Assembly (NCBI GenBank): GCA_027493525.1
Contig: JAOSKN010000001.1
Span: 310,001 to 374,000 of the forward strand
Origin: Planctomycetota bacterium
GTDB taxonomy: Bacteria > Planctomycetota > SZUA-567 > H5-PLA8
Reading direction: 5' to 3'
Length of the DNA: 64,000 nucleotides
The notes beneath the pieces were generated by a model, which saw only the letters and a list, made by a program, of their open reading frames with translations, searched no databases and was not told the DNA's origin. This document shows, piece after piece, positions 1 through 10,100 of the stretch. The position numbers and the translations under genes were made by a program. The first letter of the stretch is position 1. Each line of letters begins with the position of its first letter.

Positions 1-1147
1 CCTGGAAGCGCCGGTACACGAACTCGCTCTGCCAGGTCAGGAACGGATAGCCGCGTTCGTTCCGCGACGGCCGCCATTTCAGGGTGAAGTCCGCGCCGCC
101 GATCCAGGTGGCGGCGTTGGGCCCGGAGTGGTTCGGGCCGTAAAGCCCGCTCATCCCGAAGAGCACGTTCAGTTCGTCGCTGAGATCGGTCCCGTTCTCC
201 CAGCGCCCCAAGTACGCCAAGTCGCGAAAGTTCCGCACGCGCCGCTCGAAGATCGGCCGACCGCCGATGCCTTCTTCCAGATGGCCGCCTTCTTCCTCCT
301 CGCCGTGACCGTGGCCGCCGCCGGGCTGCTCGCCGAGGAAGCTGGGCATCGTCTCCCCGTTGGCGTTTTGCACGCCCAAATGAATCTGGCTGAACCATGA
401 CGTCGGCAACAGCCAGCCCAGCCGCACGCCCGGCGCGCGCATCCCGTCCCCGCCGAAGACGCGGCTGTGGATCGCTGGCTGATCCAGCCAGTCCCAGGCG
501 TGCGGATGCACCGGATTCAGCCGCCCGAACTCGGTGAAGAATTGGCCCGCTTCCAACTCCATACCCAAGGGCAGGTTCGTCGTCGTGACGAAAGCCTCCT
601 CCAGTTCGACGACGCTTTCCCCGCTCAAGGCGTCGATGGCGTAGATGATGTGCGACTCGGCGCGGAAATACGGATCGACCGCCCCGGAGAAGGACAGCTC
701 CAGTTGCTGCAGCGTGAAACCCCGCTTCTTGGGATCGTGCGCGCCGCCCTGAAGCGACTGGATCGCGTCTTCGTCTTCCGTCGAGGTCCCCGCGGCCAGG
801 AGCAGGTTGGCGCTGATGTCGATGTACCGGTCGCGCTTGCCGCTTGAGGCCGAAGCCCCGGCCGCCGCCGCGGGCCGTTCGAGTTCCGCCAACGCATCGT
901 CCAGCGCCGCGTGAGCGGGCGAACGGGGCGCGATCCGGGTCGCCGCCGCCTCGTACGTCGACATCCTCGCCGTCAGCTTCGCGATCGCTTCCTGCTGCGC
1001 GCGGTTCTGTTCGACCAAGGTCTGCACCAGTTTCCGCATCTCGGACAGGGAGTCCTCTCCGCCCCGCGCCATGCCGGCAAGCAGCACCAAGCCCGGTAAG
1101 AGCCAAGCGCTGCGCGAGCGGGCGAACCGATCCGGCTTCTCCTGCAT
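1..1147 (-). CDS. Secreted coiled-coil plus beta-barrel porin-like protein (partial)
   Basis: The gene starts at ATG 1147, behind a strong GGAAGGAGA ribosome site at about 1152-1160, and runs off the left edge after about 382 codons. The N-terminus has a hydrophobic signal segment (residues 15-29), followed by a heptad-rich coiled coil (about 35-65, with SEMRKLVQTLVEQNRAQQ). After that come alternating polar/apolar strands typical of an outer-membrane barrel (YIDISANLLLAAGTS, FTLQQLELSFSGAVDPYF). Residues 276-289 form a His/Glu-rich loop (GGGHGHGEEEEGGH) that could bind metal. This organisation resembles porin-like proteins of the phosphate-selective type, but I cannot name a family. The Fur-like operator just upstream suggests repression by iron or zinc, so a role in metal or metal-complex passage across the outer membrane is inferred. 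It is transcribed away from the protease genes to the right. Confidence 0.6.
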   Translation of the reverse strand, partial: MQEKPDRFARSRSAWLLPGLVLLAGMARGGEDSLSEMRKLVQTLVEQNRAQQEAIAKLTARMSTYEAAATRIAPRSPAHAALDDALAELERPAAAAGASASSGKRDRYIDISANLLLAAGTSTEDEDAIQSLQGGAHDPKKRGFTLQQLELSFSGAVDPYFRAESHIIYAIDALSGESVVELEEAFVTTTNLPLGMELEAGQFFTEFGRLNPVHPHAWDWLDQPAIHSRVFGGDGMRAPGVRLGWLLPTSWFSQIHLGVQNANGETMPSFLGEQPGGGHGHGEEEEGGHLEEGIGGRPIFERRVRNFRDLAYLGRWENGTDLSDELNVLFGMSGLYGPNHSGPNAATWIGGADFTLKWRPSRNERGYPFLTWQSEFVYRRFQ

Positions 1148-1189
1148 CGAGGTCTCCTTCCTTGTGAATCAAAAAGCGCCCGCTCAAAC

Positions 1190-1212
1190 AATAATGATTA
1201 TCCATTATTATT
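1190..1212 (-). promoter_or_regulatory. Fur/Zur-type operator
   Basis: An AT-rich inverted repeat lies about 45 bases upstream of the porin-like start. On the minus strand it reads GGATAATCATTATTG, close to the classical 19-bp Fur box built from GATAAT and ATTATC. It stands out in otherwise GC-rich DNA. Whether Fur, Zur or Mur binds is not decidable from the sequence. The His-rich loop of the downstream protein makes zinc or iron the likely signal. Confidence 0.65.
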
Positions 1213-1705
1213 ACTATAATGAGATTGCGAAATCAATACCAAAATAGTCGCTGACGCATATGCACATTAACCTGTTACTTAACAAAATGTTATGGGATCG
1301 ACGCGCGGAGGGGCGAGTCCTCCCCTATGCATAGACGCAGTACAACTTCTTTGTCCAGGCCACCGCGAACCGCAGTTGTGCTCAGGGTTCGCTGCGCCCA
1401 GTCACGCACGAATCGATCGGCCCATGCTCGGCGTAACGAACGGCCTGGATACGAGGTCGCCGACGAACCGAGCTGCGTCTCGCGAGTCCTCCGAACTCGG
1501 GAAGGCGAGGCGCCGTCGAAATTCACGGTCACGAACCGGCACGCGAGGCCGTCCTGGCCAAGCGATAGCCTTGCCTGACTGGGCGTCGCCGCTTTCGCGC
1601 CGGTGCGCTGAGTTTTCCCAAAAGTCGCGCCGCCGGACGCTGAATAGCAAAGTGCCCGTTCGAATCAACGAGCCGCCCGCGCGCGGCCCATGAGGAGCGT
1701 ATCCC
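1213..1705. other. Intergenic region without a convincing gene
   Basis: The first 80 bases are AT-rich and probably belong to the promoter of the leftward porin-like gene. The remaining 400 bases are open in several frames only because they are GC-rich, and none of those frames shows a ribosome site or a recognisable domain. The promoter of the protease at 1706 must lie here, but I could not identify its hexamers. Confidence 0.5.
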
Positions 1706-3760
1706 ATGCACGGACGATTCCGTCTGCCCGCTGCCGTCCTGACCCTCCTGCTCGCCGGCGCCGCGCTCCAGGCGCGCGAAGGCGGCGACGAACTGCGCAA
1801 GCGCGTGGACAAGGCCGTGGAGCGCGTCTACCCGGCGCTCGTCCAGATCTACGTCGTGACGGTGAATTACGAGGACGGGCGCGAACAGAAATTCGAGGCC
1901 GCCGGGAGCGGCGCGATCTTCACTCCCGACGGCCACGTGATCACCAACCATCACGTCGCCGGCAAGGCGAAGCGCATCCGCTGCATCCTCACCACCAAAG
2001 AGGAACTGGAAGGCGCGCTCGTCGGCACCGACCCGCTCTCCGACATCGCCGTCGTCAAGCTCGATCTTTCCCAGCGCAAGGCCGGAAAGGACTCGCTGCC
2101 CGTCGCGGCCTTCGGCGACTCCGACAAGCTCCGCGTCGGCGACCATGTCCTGGCCATGGGCAGCCCCGTCGCCCTTTCGCAGTCGGTCACGCTGGGCATC
2201 GTGAGCAACACCGGCTTCACCATGCCGCGCATGTACTGGGCCTGGAAACAGTTCTTCAAGATGGACGGCGAAGACACCGGTTCGCTGGTCCGCTGGATCG
2301 GGCACGACGCGGCGATCTACGGCGGCAACTCAGGCGGGCCGCTGGTGGACCTTGAAGGCCGCATCGTCGGGATCAACGAGATCTCCTTCGGCCTGGGCGG
2401 CGCGATCCCCGCCAACCTCGCCCGCGACGTCGCCGAACAGATCGTGAAGCACGGCAAGGTTATGCGCAGTTGGATCGGCGTGGAGTGCCAGCCGCTGCTC
2501 AAGGGTTCCGACCGCGAGGACGGCGCGCTGATCGCCAGCATCGTCGAAGGCTCCCCCGGCGCGCAGGCCGGCCTCAAGCCCGGCGACGTGCTCCTGGCCT
2601 TCAACGGCAGAAAGGTCGCCGTCCGCTTCGAGGAAGAGATCCCCGAGTTCAACCGCATGGTCCTCTCGACCCCCGTCGGCGCCGAGGTGCCCGTCGAGAT
2701 CCTGCGCGGCGGCGAAAAACTCGAGTTCAAGCTCACCACGGCCCTGCGCGAGCCGGCGCGCGGCGACGAGGAGGAACTCAAGAACTGGGGCCTCACCGCC
2801 CGCCAGATTACCGAAATGGCCGCCAAGGAACTCAAGCGCCCAGACAAGTCCGGCGCCTTCGTCTGGTCCGTCCGGCCCGGCGGCCCATCCGGCGAGGCCA
2901 AGCCGGCGCTGGCCTCCGGCGACGTGATCGTCGAAGTCGGCGGCACGGCCGTGAGCGGTCTCGCCCACCTTCGCGAACTCACGGACGCGATCGTCAAGGG
3001 CCAGGAGAAGCCCGTGCCCACCCTCATCGCCTTCGACCGGCAGGGCGCCAAGTTTCTCACCGTCGTCAAGCTCGGCGTCAGCGAAGAGGCCAAGCGCCCC
3101 GACGAGGTCAACAAGGCCTGGCTCCCCGCCGCCTACCAGGTTTTCACCGCCGACCTCGCCGAGTCCATGGGCCTCAAGGGCGCCACCGGCGTGCGCATCA
3201 CGCAAGTCTTTCCCAAGTCCACCGCCGAAGCCGCCGGCCTTCAGGTCGGCGACATCCTCACCCACCTCGACGGGCAGGCCATCGACGCCACGCAGCCGGA
3301 GGACATCGAGGTCCTCGCTCAGATGATCCGCGCGTACAAGATCGGCAGCGAAGCCGAATTGACCGTGCTGCGCGAGCCCAAGCGCGAAAAGACCAAGTTG
3401 AGCGTGAAGCTCGAGGCCCGGCCCGTGCCCGAGACCCGCGTCGAGCAGTACGAGGATCTCAGCTTCGAATTCAAGGTCCGCGACGTCGCCTACATGGACC
3501 GGATCAAGAACCGCTGGGCCGAGGACCGCCAGGGCGCGCTGGTCGTGGAAGTCAAGCCCGGCGGCTGGGCCGCGCTCGCGCACCTCGCCGTCGGCGACAT
3601 GATCCTCGCCGTGGACGGCAAGCCCGTTACCGGCGCGGGGCAACTCGAGGCGCGCATGAAGGAAATCGCCGCCCAGCGCCCGCGCCACGTCTCGTTCTTC
3701 GTCCTGCGCGGCATCAGCACCCTGTTCGTGGAACTGGAACCCGCCTGGGCCGGCCGCTGA
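1706..3760 (+). CDS. Secreted HtrA/Deg-like serine protease with four PDZ domains
   Basis: This encodes a 684-residue exported trypsin-fold protease. A signal peptide (residues 1-22) precedes a chymotrypsin-like domain with all three catalytic residues visible: His83 in TNHHVAG, Asp113 in PLSDIAVVKLD and Ser209 in GGNSGGPLVD. Four PDZ domains follow, each recognisable by the AGLxxGDxLLxxxG type of loop: roughly 255-340, 370-455, 475-560 and 590-680. DegP usually has two PDZ domains, so this is an extended form. ATG 1706 is chosen because GGAGCG lies at a good distance and the signal peptide begins there. Such proteins act in the periplasm in quality control or regulated cleavage. The next gene, 32 bases downstream, encodes a protease-like protein lacking the catalytic residues and is probably co-transcribed. 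Confidence 0.9.
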   Translation: MHGRFRLPAAVLTLLLAGAALQAREGGDELRKRVDKAVERVYPALVQIYVVTVNYEDGREQKFEAAGSGAIFTPDGHVITNHHVAGKAKRIRCILTTKEELEGALVGTDPLSDIAVVKLDLSQRKAGKDSLPVAAFGDSDKLRVGDHVLAMGSPVALSQSVTLGIVSNTGFTMPRMYWAWKQFFKMDGEDTGSLVRWIGHDAAIYGGNSGGPLVDLEGRIVGINEISFGLGGAIPANLARDVAEQIVKHGKVMRSWIGVECQPLLKGSDREDGALIASIVEGSPGAQAGLKPGDVLLAFNGRKVAVRFEEEIPEFNRMVLSTPVGAEVPVEILRGGEKLEFKLTTALREPARGDEEELKNWGLTARQITEMAAKELKRPDKSGAFVWSVRPGGPSGEAKPALASGDVIVEVGGTAVSGLAHLRELTDAIVKGQEKPVPTLIAFDRQGAKFLTVVKLGVSEEAKRPDEVNKAWLPAAYQVFTADLAESMGLKGATGVRITQVFPKSTAEAAGLQVGDILTHLDGQAIDATQPEDIEVLAQMIRAYKIGSEAELTVLREPKREKTKLSVKLEARPVPETRVEQYEDLSFEFKVRDVAYMDRIKNRWAEDRQGALVVEVKPGGWAALAHLAVGDMILAVDGKPVTGAGQLEARMKEIAAQRPRHVSFFVLRGISTLFVELEPAWAGR

Positions 3761-3792
3761 TGCGGCCGCGCCCCGGCGACTGGAGGAATCCC

Positions 3793-4629
3793 ATGCGCTG
3801 CCGAACCTGTCTCGCCGCCGTAACCGCCGTCCTGTGCCTCTTCGCCGCCATGCCGGCCCGCGCCGCCGACGACGCGCTCAAGGCCAAGGCCCGCGAACTC
3901 TTCAAGGCCAATCAGGAGGCCGTCGTCACCGTCAAGATGGTTATCTCGATGTATTACGTATTCGGCGGGCAGCAGCAGAACAAGCAGGAGTACAAGTCCG
4001 AGGTCTCCGGCACCGTCGTCGATCCTTCGGGCCTCACCGTCCTCTCCCTCTACGCCAGCAACCCCAACGCCGCCATGGGCGAACTGGCCATGTCCATGAA
4101 CGGCGAGAACATGGAGTTCAAGATCGAGAGCAGCGTCACCGACTCCAAAATCGTCCTCGCCGACGGCACCGAAATCCCCGCCGTCCAGGTGCTCAAGGAC
4201 AAGGATCTCGACCTCGTCTTCGTCCGCCCCAAGGAGAAGCAGGACAAAGCCTGGCCGTTCGTGAAGTTCGAGAAGGCCGCCGACCCCGCCGAACTCGACG
4301 AGATCGTCGTCATCGGCAGGCTCGGGCGGGCCGTCAACCGCGCCAGCAGCCTCGCCCTCGGCAGCGTCCAGGCCCTCGTCCAGAAGCCGCGCACCTTCTA
4401 TGTCTGCGACCTCGCCACCGGCTTCGCTTCCATGGGCTGCCCGGTTTTCAGCGCCAAAGGCGAAACCCTCGGCCTTGCCGTCGTGCGCAGCAATCCCGTC
4501 AAGGGCGGCGCCATGGGCCTTTTCGGCGCGATGCAGCCGGTGGTCCTGCCGGCCGAAGACCTGCTCGAGACGACCCGCCAGGCCCTCAGCGCCAAGCCCG
4601 AAGGCGAAGGCGAAGCCAAGGCGGAATAG
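3793..4629 (+). CDS. Secreted trypsin-fold pseudoprotease
   Basis: The protein has 278 residues with a clear signal peptide (LAAVTAVLCLFAAMPARAA). The start at 3793 is preferred over the in-frame ATG at 3760 because GGAGG sits 7 bases upstream. The body follows the layout of the preceding HtrA-like protein: VVDPSGLTVLSLYAS aligns with the His motif, KDLDLVFVRP with the Asp motif, and ASMGCPVFSAKGETLG with GNSGGPLV. The catalytic His is absent and the serine position holds Met, so peptidase activity is unlikely. It has no PDZ domain. The tail is rich in Glu, Lys and Ala. A scaffold, inhibitor or substrate adaptor for the upstream protease is a reasonable inference. Its gene ends at a strong intrinsic terminator. 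Confidence 0.75.
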   Translation: MRCRTCLAAVTAVLCLFAAMPARAADDALKAKARELFKANQEAVVTVKMVISMYYVFGGQQQNKQEYKSEVSGTVVDPSGLTVLSLYASNPNAAMGELAMSMNGENMEFKIESSVTDSKIVLADGTEIPAVQVLKDKDLDLVFVRPKEKQDKAWPFVKFEKAADPAELDEIVVIGRLGRAVNRASSLALGSVQALVQKPRTFYVCDLATGFASMGCPVFSAKGETLGLAVVRSNPVKGGAMGLFGAMQPVVLPAEDLLETTRQALSAKPEGEGEAKAE

Positions 4630-4658
4630 CCTCGCGCATCGAAGCGGAGCGGTGGATG

Positions 4659-4689
4659 GAGGCGGGCCGGCCGGCCCGCCTCGCTTTTT
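4659..4689 (+). terminator. Rho-independent terminator
   Basis: A GAGGCGGGCC arm, a GGCC centre and a GGCCCGCCTC arm (4659-4682) form a perfect palindrome followed by TTTTT (4685-4689). It closes the protease/pseudoprotease pair. The leftward gene ending at 4693 converges on it, but only the plus strand has the T-tract. Confidence 0.85.
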
Positions 4690-4692
4690 CCT

Positions 4693-7038
4693 CTACCGAG
4701 CCGCCGTCCCGTTCGAGCGCAGGCCGTGGAAGATCTCGCGGAACTTGTCGTCCACCACCGCGTGATTCGATTCGTACACACTCAACCCGTCGTACGGGCC
4801 GGCGGCGATGCGCGGAGCCAGCCGCGCGGCGTGCGCGGCGTTCTGGTACCACACTCCCCGCAGCAACGGTTTCTTCGCGCGCACGCGCGCGATCCACTCG
4901 GGACGCGGCTCGTTCGCCGGGTGCTCCGCGTCCCGCGGCGACATCACGTCCGCGACGACCTCGTCGCAGAGGTCTTCGTCCAGCCACGCCTCCAGGTCGA
5001 TCCCGTCGAAGAGCGTGTGGTTCGGGCGCACCCAGATCGAGATCTTCGTCCCGCCGCGGCCGGCCGCGCGCAGCCGCTTGCGCAGGTCGCGCCCGAACTC
5101 GGTCATGAACCGCGCGCGGTACGCGAACCAGCGCCGGTGCTCCGCGTCGTCCGGCGGGAGGCTCTGGTGGTACGCCGGATCGGCCAGCCCCTGCGGCCTC
5201 GGCGGCAGCGTCCCGTATTCCCTCTTGAATCCCTCCACCAGCGCCGGGTGATAATGCAGGATCGGCGCGTGCCGCAGGAAGCCCAGGCTCAGCCCGTCCA
5301 GTCCGTAGCCGGCCGCCTCCAGCAGGATCCCGAGCTTGTGCTCGCGCACCTCCGGGAGCGCGAGGCACAGCTTCGTCCCGCGATAGCCGTTCTCGGCCTC
5401 TTCCCAATACTCCTTGTGCTGGCGGAAGAAATCGCTCTGCACGTTCCCGCCGTAGAAGTTGAAGCGCATCCAGCCGTACAGTTCGAGCCCTTCCTCGCGC
5501 GCCGTCTCGACGGCCAGCTTCAGCAAGTCCACTTTCTTGAGCAGCCGGCCGTAGGCCTTCGCCGGCGGCGAGTACAGCCCGTGCACGCGCGCCGAGACGT
5601 AGCGCATCGTGTTGAGCTTGGACGGATAGTCGCTGCATTGCCCGTCGATGCGCCAGCAGACGCGGCGGAAGCCGCAGCGCGCGTGCTCGCGGATCACCGC
5701 GCGGTAGATCTCGGGGTCGGGCTTGAGCGCGTCGGTGAACCAGGCGATGTCCGGCGCGTCGGCGAAGCCCGTCATTAGCGTCTTCGGCGCCGCGCCCGCG
5801 CCGCGCGCCTTGCGGCCGGCCTCGGCAGTCTCGAGCGGCTCCAGGCGCAGCGTCGTCAGCATCGCCGGCATTTGCCGGTTGGGGAACGCCCCGACCTCCA
5901 GCCCGCGCCCGTCCAGCCGCACCACGTCGCAATGCAGCTCGTACGGCGCGTGCCGGCTTTCCAGCCGCGAACTCCACGGCTGCGGCGCGCACGCCCCGAT
6001 GTAGTCCTGCCGGTGCCGCAGCGTCAGGCTGCCGTTCGCGCGCAGCGCGACGCCTTCGCTGTTCCCGATCCCGGCATAGACGCGGTAGAGCCCGCGCAGC
6101 CCCACGCCCGCGCGGACCGCAGGCGGATGCACGCCCCCATTGGCGAAGAGCACCTTCGAGCCTTGGTCCCAAGGCGCCGGCGCCACCAGCCAGCGATCGC
6201 GCCGGAAGCCGGACGAGGTCTTCCGCTGCGCGCGGGCCAAGGCCACCAGGTCGAAAGTCAGCCCCGCCGCGGCGCGGCGTTTCGGCTTGGTTGCCCGTCC
6301 GGACGGCGGCTTCACGCCGGCTGTCGCCACGCGCGCGGGCGCTTCGAGCTTCGCCTCGCGCAGCAGCCGCGCGTGCGCCCGTTTGCTCCACGGCCCCAGT
6401 TCGAAGGCCGTCTCCAGCGCCTGTCCCTTTTTCAGGCGCAGCGGCGAATGAACCATGCGGTACTCGGTCGAGTACGCCGCCGGCACGTGCGGGCGAAACT
6501 CGAACCCGTCGCCCAGGATCACCAGGTGGCTGAGCCGTTCCCGCGAGCGCGTCGCCAGCAGCAGCCCCGTCGCGTGTCCCTGTTCGAAAAAGACCCGCCA
6601 CCCGGGTACTTCGCGCCCACCGGGCAGCTCCGCCCCGTCAAAGTACAGGTCACGCTCGTCGGTGTACGTGTCGAGGAAGCGCGGGCCGAAGCTCGCCGCC
6701 GGCAGCGCGGGGCGCTCCCAGGCCCCGCCCTTCAGCGCCGTCACGCGAATACGGCAGCGCAGCAGCGGGCCCTGCTTGGGCAGTTCGAAGCGCCGCTCGA
6801 TCCGCAGCTTCCCCGTGCGCGCGACCGACTCGACCGACGCCCGCCCGAGCTTCACTCGTTCGATTTCGAACGGCCGCTCCTCGCCCGTCGCGCCGTCGCG
6901 CCGCGCCGCGCCGTCTTCCACGACCCGGCAGAACAGGGCCTTCAGCAGCGAGGGCCCGGACGGCGCGCCCAGCTCGAGCAGGTTTCCCGTCGCCGGATCG
7001 AACGCCGCGCGCAGGCGGCGGTTGGAGAGCACGTGCAT
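4693..7038 (-). CDS. Putative glycosidase: beta-sandwich plus TIM-barrel-like protein
   Basis: The product has 781 residues, lacks a signal peptide and starts at ATG 7038 behind AGGGGGTG. The first half (about 1-230) looks like a beta-rich carbohydrate domain (LRAAFDPATGNLLELGAPSG opening). A linker rich in basic and small residues follows. The second half (about 430-770) resembles a glycoside-hydrolase-like barrel with motifs such as CGFRRVCWRIDGQCSDYPSK, GLELYGWMRFNFYGGN, DGLSLGFLRHAPILHYHP and KISIWVRPNHTLFDGIDL. Acidic residues at strand ends (WRIDG, YESNHA) are candidate catalytic positions but I cannot assign them. It lies in a carbohydrate locus with a sugar-type regulator nearby. The exact family is not recognised. 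A hydrolase acting on an imported oligosaccharide is the likeliest role. Confidence 0.6.
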   Translation of the reverse strand: MHVLSNRRLRAAFDPATGNLLELGAPSGPSLLKALFCRVVEDGAARRDGATGEERPFEIERVKLGRASVESVARTGKLRIERRFELPKQGPLLRCRIRVTALKGGAWERPALPAASFGPRFLDTYTDERDLYFDGAELPGGREVPGWRVFFEQGHATGLLLATRSRERLSHLVILGDGFEFRPHVPAAYSTEYRMVHSPLRLKKGQALETAFELGPWSKRAHARLLREAKLEAPARVATAGVKPPSGRATKPKRRAAAGLTFDLVALARAQRKTSSGFRRDRWLVAPAPWDQGSKVLFANGGVHPPAVRAGVGLRGLYRVYAGIGNSEGVALRANGSLTLRHRQDYIGACAPQPWSSRLESRHAPYELHCDVVRLDGRGLEVGAFPNRQMPAMLTTLRLEPLETAEAGRKARGAGAAPKTLMTGFADAPDIAWFTDALKPDPEIYRAVIREHARCGFRRVCWRIDGQCSDYPSKLNTMRYVSARVHGLYSPPAKAYGRLLKKVDLLKLAVETAREEGLELYGWMRFNFYGGNVQSDFFRQHKEYWEEAENGYRGTKLCLALPEVREHKLGILLEAAGYGLDGLSLGFLRHAPILHYHPALVEGFKREYGTLPPRPQGLADPAYHQSLPPDDAEHRRWFAYRARFMTEFGRDLRKRLRAAGRGGTKISIWVRPNHTLFDGIDLEAWLDEDLCDEVVADVMSPRDAEHPANEPRPEWIARVRAKKPLLRGVWYQNAAHAARLAPRIAAGPYDGLSVYESNHAVVDDKFREIFHGLRSNGTAAR

Positions 7039-7059
7039 GGACGAACACCCCCTGCGTGA

Positions 7060-7107
7060 GTATTGGATTTTCGAGATTGGATTCCGTACCGCGGGCGTTC
7101 CGCCCGC
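7060..7107. repeat. Heptad-phased remnant and small palindrome upstream of the putative glycosidase
   Basis: At 7060-7085 the spacer reads TATTGGA TTTTCGA GATTGGA TTCCG, a weak 7-base periodicity. At 7091-7107 it carries a perfect GCGGGCG-TTC-CGCCCGC hairpin. This is the leftmost and weakest trace of the heptad arrays that dominate the right two thirds of the window. Confidence 0.4.
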
Positions 7108-7156
7108 ACGCTACACCAAGAGCCTCCGTCCTGCGCATCTGGCCTCTCAAACCGAA

Positions 7157-10100
7157 TCAGTATTTTAACTCCGCCGTGTTGTTGTAGCGATTGAGATCCG
7201 GCTGCTCCTTCTCGGGATCCAGCTCGACCCGAATGAAGCTCTTGGTGTAGGCGTTGAGGTTCTGGAACTCCAGCAGCGCCGTCTGCGGGGTCAGGTCCAG
7301 TGCCGCCGGGATCTGCGCGATGGTCTTCTCCTCGACGATCTTGCCGCTGAAACCGTCGATGATACGGACCTTCAGGTTCTTGACCGGCTGCGTGCCGAGG
7401 TTGTGGACGGTGACGTGCAGGTGGTCGCCGTACTCAAGGACCAGTTCTCGCGCGGCGATGGCCGGATCGGGCAGGTCGAAGACGGGCGGCTGGGCCGCCA
7501 ACGCTTCGAGCCGCAGGATCGCGCAGGCGCCGGGCGGCAGGACGACCTCCTGGAAGCAGCCGCGATCCACCTCGACCTCGCGCGTCTCGAGCGCTTCCTC
7601 GGGCTGCCCGTCGTCGTTGGCATCCTTCGAAAGCGTCAGCTTGTAGCGCCCCGGCCAGAGCCGCCAGAGCCGGAACTGCAGCGGCAGCGGCTGTCCGGCG
7701 AACGGATACAGCCGCACCGTAAAGGCCTTTTCGGCGTTCTCCGTCACCAGCGCCGCGACTTCGTTCCCGTTCTTCGTGTAGCTGATCCCGTGCATCGGCC
7801 AGGTGTTGGTATGCCCGCCGCGCTCGGTCACGAACGCCCCCACCCGCGCGCGGATCACCGTCGTCTTCGGCAGCGGGATGCGGTCCGTCGAGGGCTGCGC
7901 CTCCGTGTACAGCCAGCGCTGGTTGTTGATGAAGCGGCAGGCCTGCTTGTACGACTCGACCAGGTACTTCGCGTCCCCGCTCGCCATGTAGGCCATCCAC
8001 CAGTGCTCGGTCATCGACGGCGAATAGCCCGCGTAATCGGGCAGGTTCCCCTTCAGGAAGTCATTCTTCGCCGCGAAATTCAGCAGCAGCGGCTTGTGCT
8101 CCTCCTCGACCGGCGTGTGATGGAACAGGCAGTTGGTCTGGTGCGCGTAGCGCGCGGCCTTCAGGTACTCCGCCGCCTTCCCGGCGTACCACGCCTTACG
8201 GCCGGCCTCGTCGTTCGAAAGGAACCACGAGGCGTCGGCCACGATCCCCGGCCCCGCGCGGTTTAGCGTCCAGCCCGAGATGTACTTCGCCGGGTACGGG
8301 TGCCGGTTGTACCAGACCAGGTAGCCCCCCGGAATCAGCATCAGCGCGTTGCGCGACTCGTCCTTGCCGAAGTTCCCTTCGGTCCAGACCCCGCCGTAGC
8401 CCTGATAGTTGCTCAGGAAGCGGTACGTGCCGTCCTCGTTCTTCGCCATCCACTTGTCGAGATGGCTCGTGGCGCGCATGGTGTGCTCCACCGCGATCGG
8501 GTCGCCGTAATCGAGCAGCAACTGGTGCGCGATGCAGCCCATCCCTTCCTCGTAGCTGTGCAGGTTGTCGCGGATCGTGCGCGAGACCCCGTCCCGCAGC
8601 GCGTCTCGGTAGACCCCGTCCCAGAAACGGCGCAGCGCGTTCGAGATCTTGGGATCCTCGGCCGAGAGCACATAGTCCGTCCAGTACTCCACCATGTCCG
8701 TGTCGTCGCCCCAGACCCCGCCGAACTCGCCCGTCTCCACCTGCCGGTGGTCGATGATCCAGTGGATGATGCTCTTGCAGTCCTTGAACGCCTCGCGCTG
8801 CCAGAAGGCCCACTCGGGCGCGCCCGCTTCGTTCTTCGGCTCCGCCCAGGGCAGGTTCTCCTTCCGCCAGCGCACGCGGCCCATCAGTTCCATCGTCGCG
8901 CGCTCCTCCGGCGCGAAGCGCGCCAGCCAGTTCAGCGGGTGGAAGAGCACCCCCAGCCCTGCAAACCCACGTTGTCCCAGATGTGCCCTTCGTTCGTTTG
9001 CGAGTACGCCTCCCGCGCCCATTCGATCTGGTCGGCCGTCGCGACCGGCAGCGCCTTCTCCAGGTCCGTCGCGAGCGTCTCCACCGTCGTCCCGCCCTCG
9101 CCCAGCACCCACGTCAGCGGCTTCGAGGCGCTCAGCGCCAGCCCCAGCTCCAGCGCCGGGCCTTTCTCGCCGCCGGGGAACGGCACGACCGGCCGCCCCT
9201 CGAGCTGCAACACGTACGTCTGCGCGCCCTCGCCCTTCGGCTGCAGGACCGCCTCCGCCGTCAGCCAGTTCCGGTCCGACATCACCGGCTCCTTCACCTT
9301 CACCTGCACCGCCGTCGGCTCGGTGAGCCCCTCCACGACCAGCTTGAGCCGCACGCCGTTCAGCGCCACCGGCTCGGGGTAGCTCCCGGCGAGGATCTGC
9401 AGGCCCCCGCAGGCCGGCGTCCGTTTCGTCCAGCGCGGGCAGGAGTCCGCCGCCGCGCGCGCCGGCGCGTCGCCGTCCGGATGCGTCTCCGCCAGCAACG
9501 CGTGCCCCATCAGCGTGTCCGGCATCTTCTCGAGCGGGTGCAGGCAGAGCGTCTCGTGCGCCGCGCGCGCCGCGCCCAGCGGCTCCGCGCGCGACAGTTC
9601 GATCTGCCCCAGCCAGCCGCCCTCGCGCTCCAGGAACACGCGCGTGTTCGCGCAGGGCTTGGGCAGCTTCGCGCGGAGGAAGACCCCGTCCTCGGCGTCC
9701 AGCCGGCACAGTTCCACCGGGCCCTTCGCCGGGTCGAGTTCCATCAGCCGCCCGCGGAACGGGCGGTGCATGAACAGCCGCACGCGGTCGAACGAGCTGC
9801 CTTCTTCCGTCGCCAGGTCCAGCCGCCGGCCCTTGGTGCTCGCTCCGTAGCGCTGCAGCGGCCAGGTGGAATCCCACAGCCCGTCGTAGGGCTGGTTGAT
9901 CTGCCGGCAGGCGTCGTTGGCGCTCACGATCCGCGCCTGTACGAAGCGCGCCCCCGAGCCGGCCTCCAGCGCCGGCAGCGCGGCCGCCTCGTCCGCCGTC
10001 CAGCCCATCCGCTTCAGCTCGCGCTGGAGCGTCTCTTCGGCCGGCGCGCGGGGCCGCGGCGCGCCCGTGGGATCCTGACCCTTCGCGAGCTGCGCGACCT

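Noticed and set aside
2330..3688. Long open frame on the minus strand over the protease gene (also similar cases over most genes)
   Set aside because: It mirrors the high-GC codon pattern of the true gene, with low-complexity composition and no motif.
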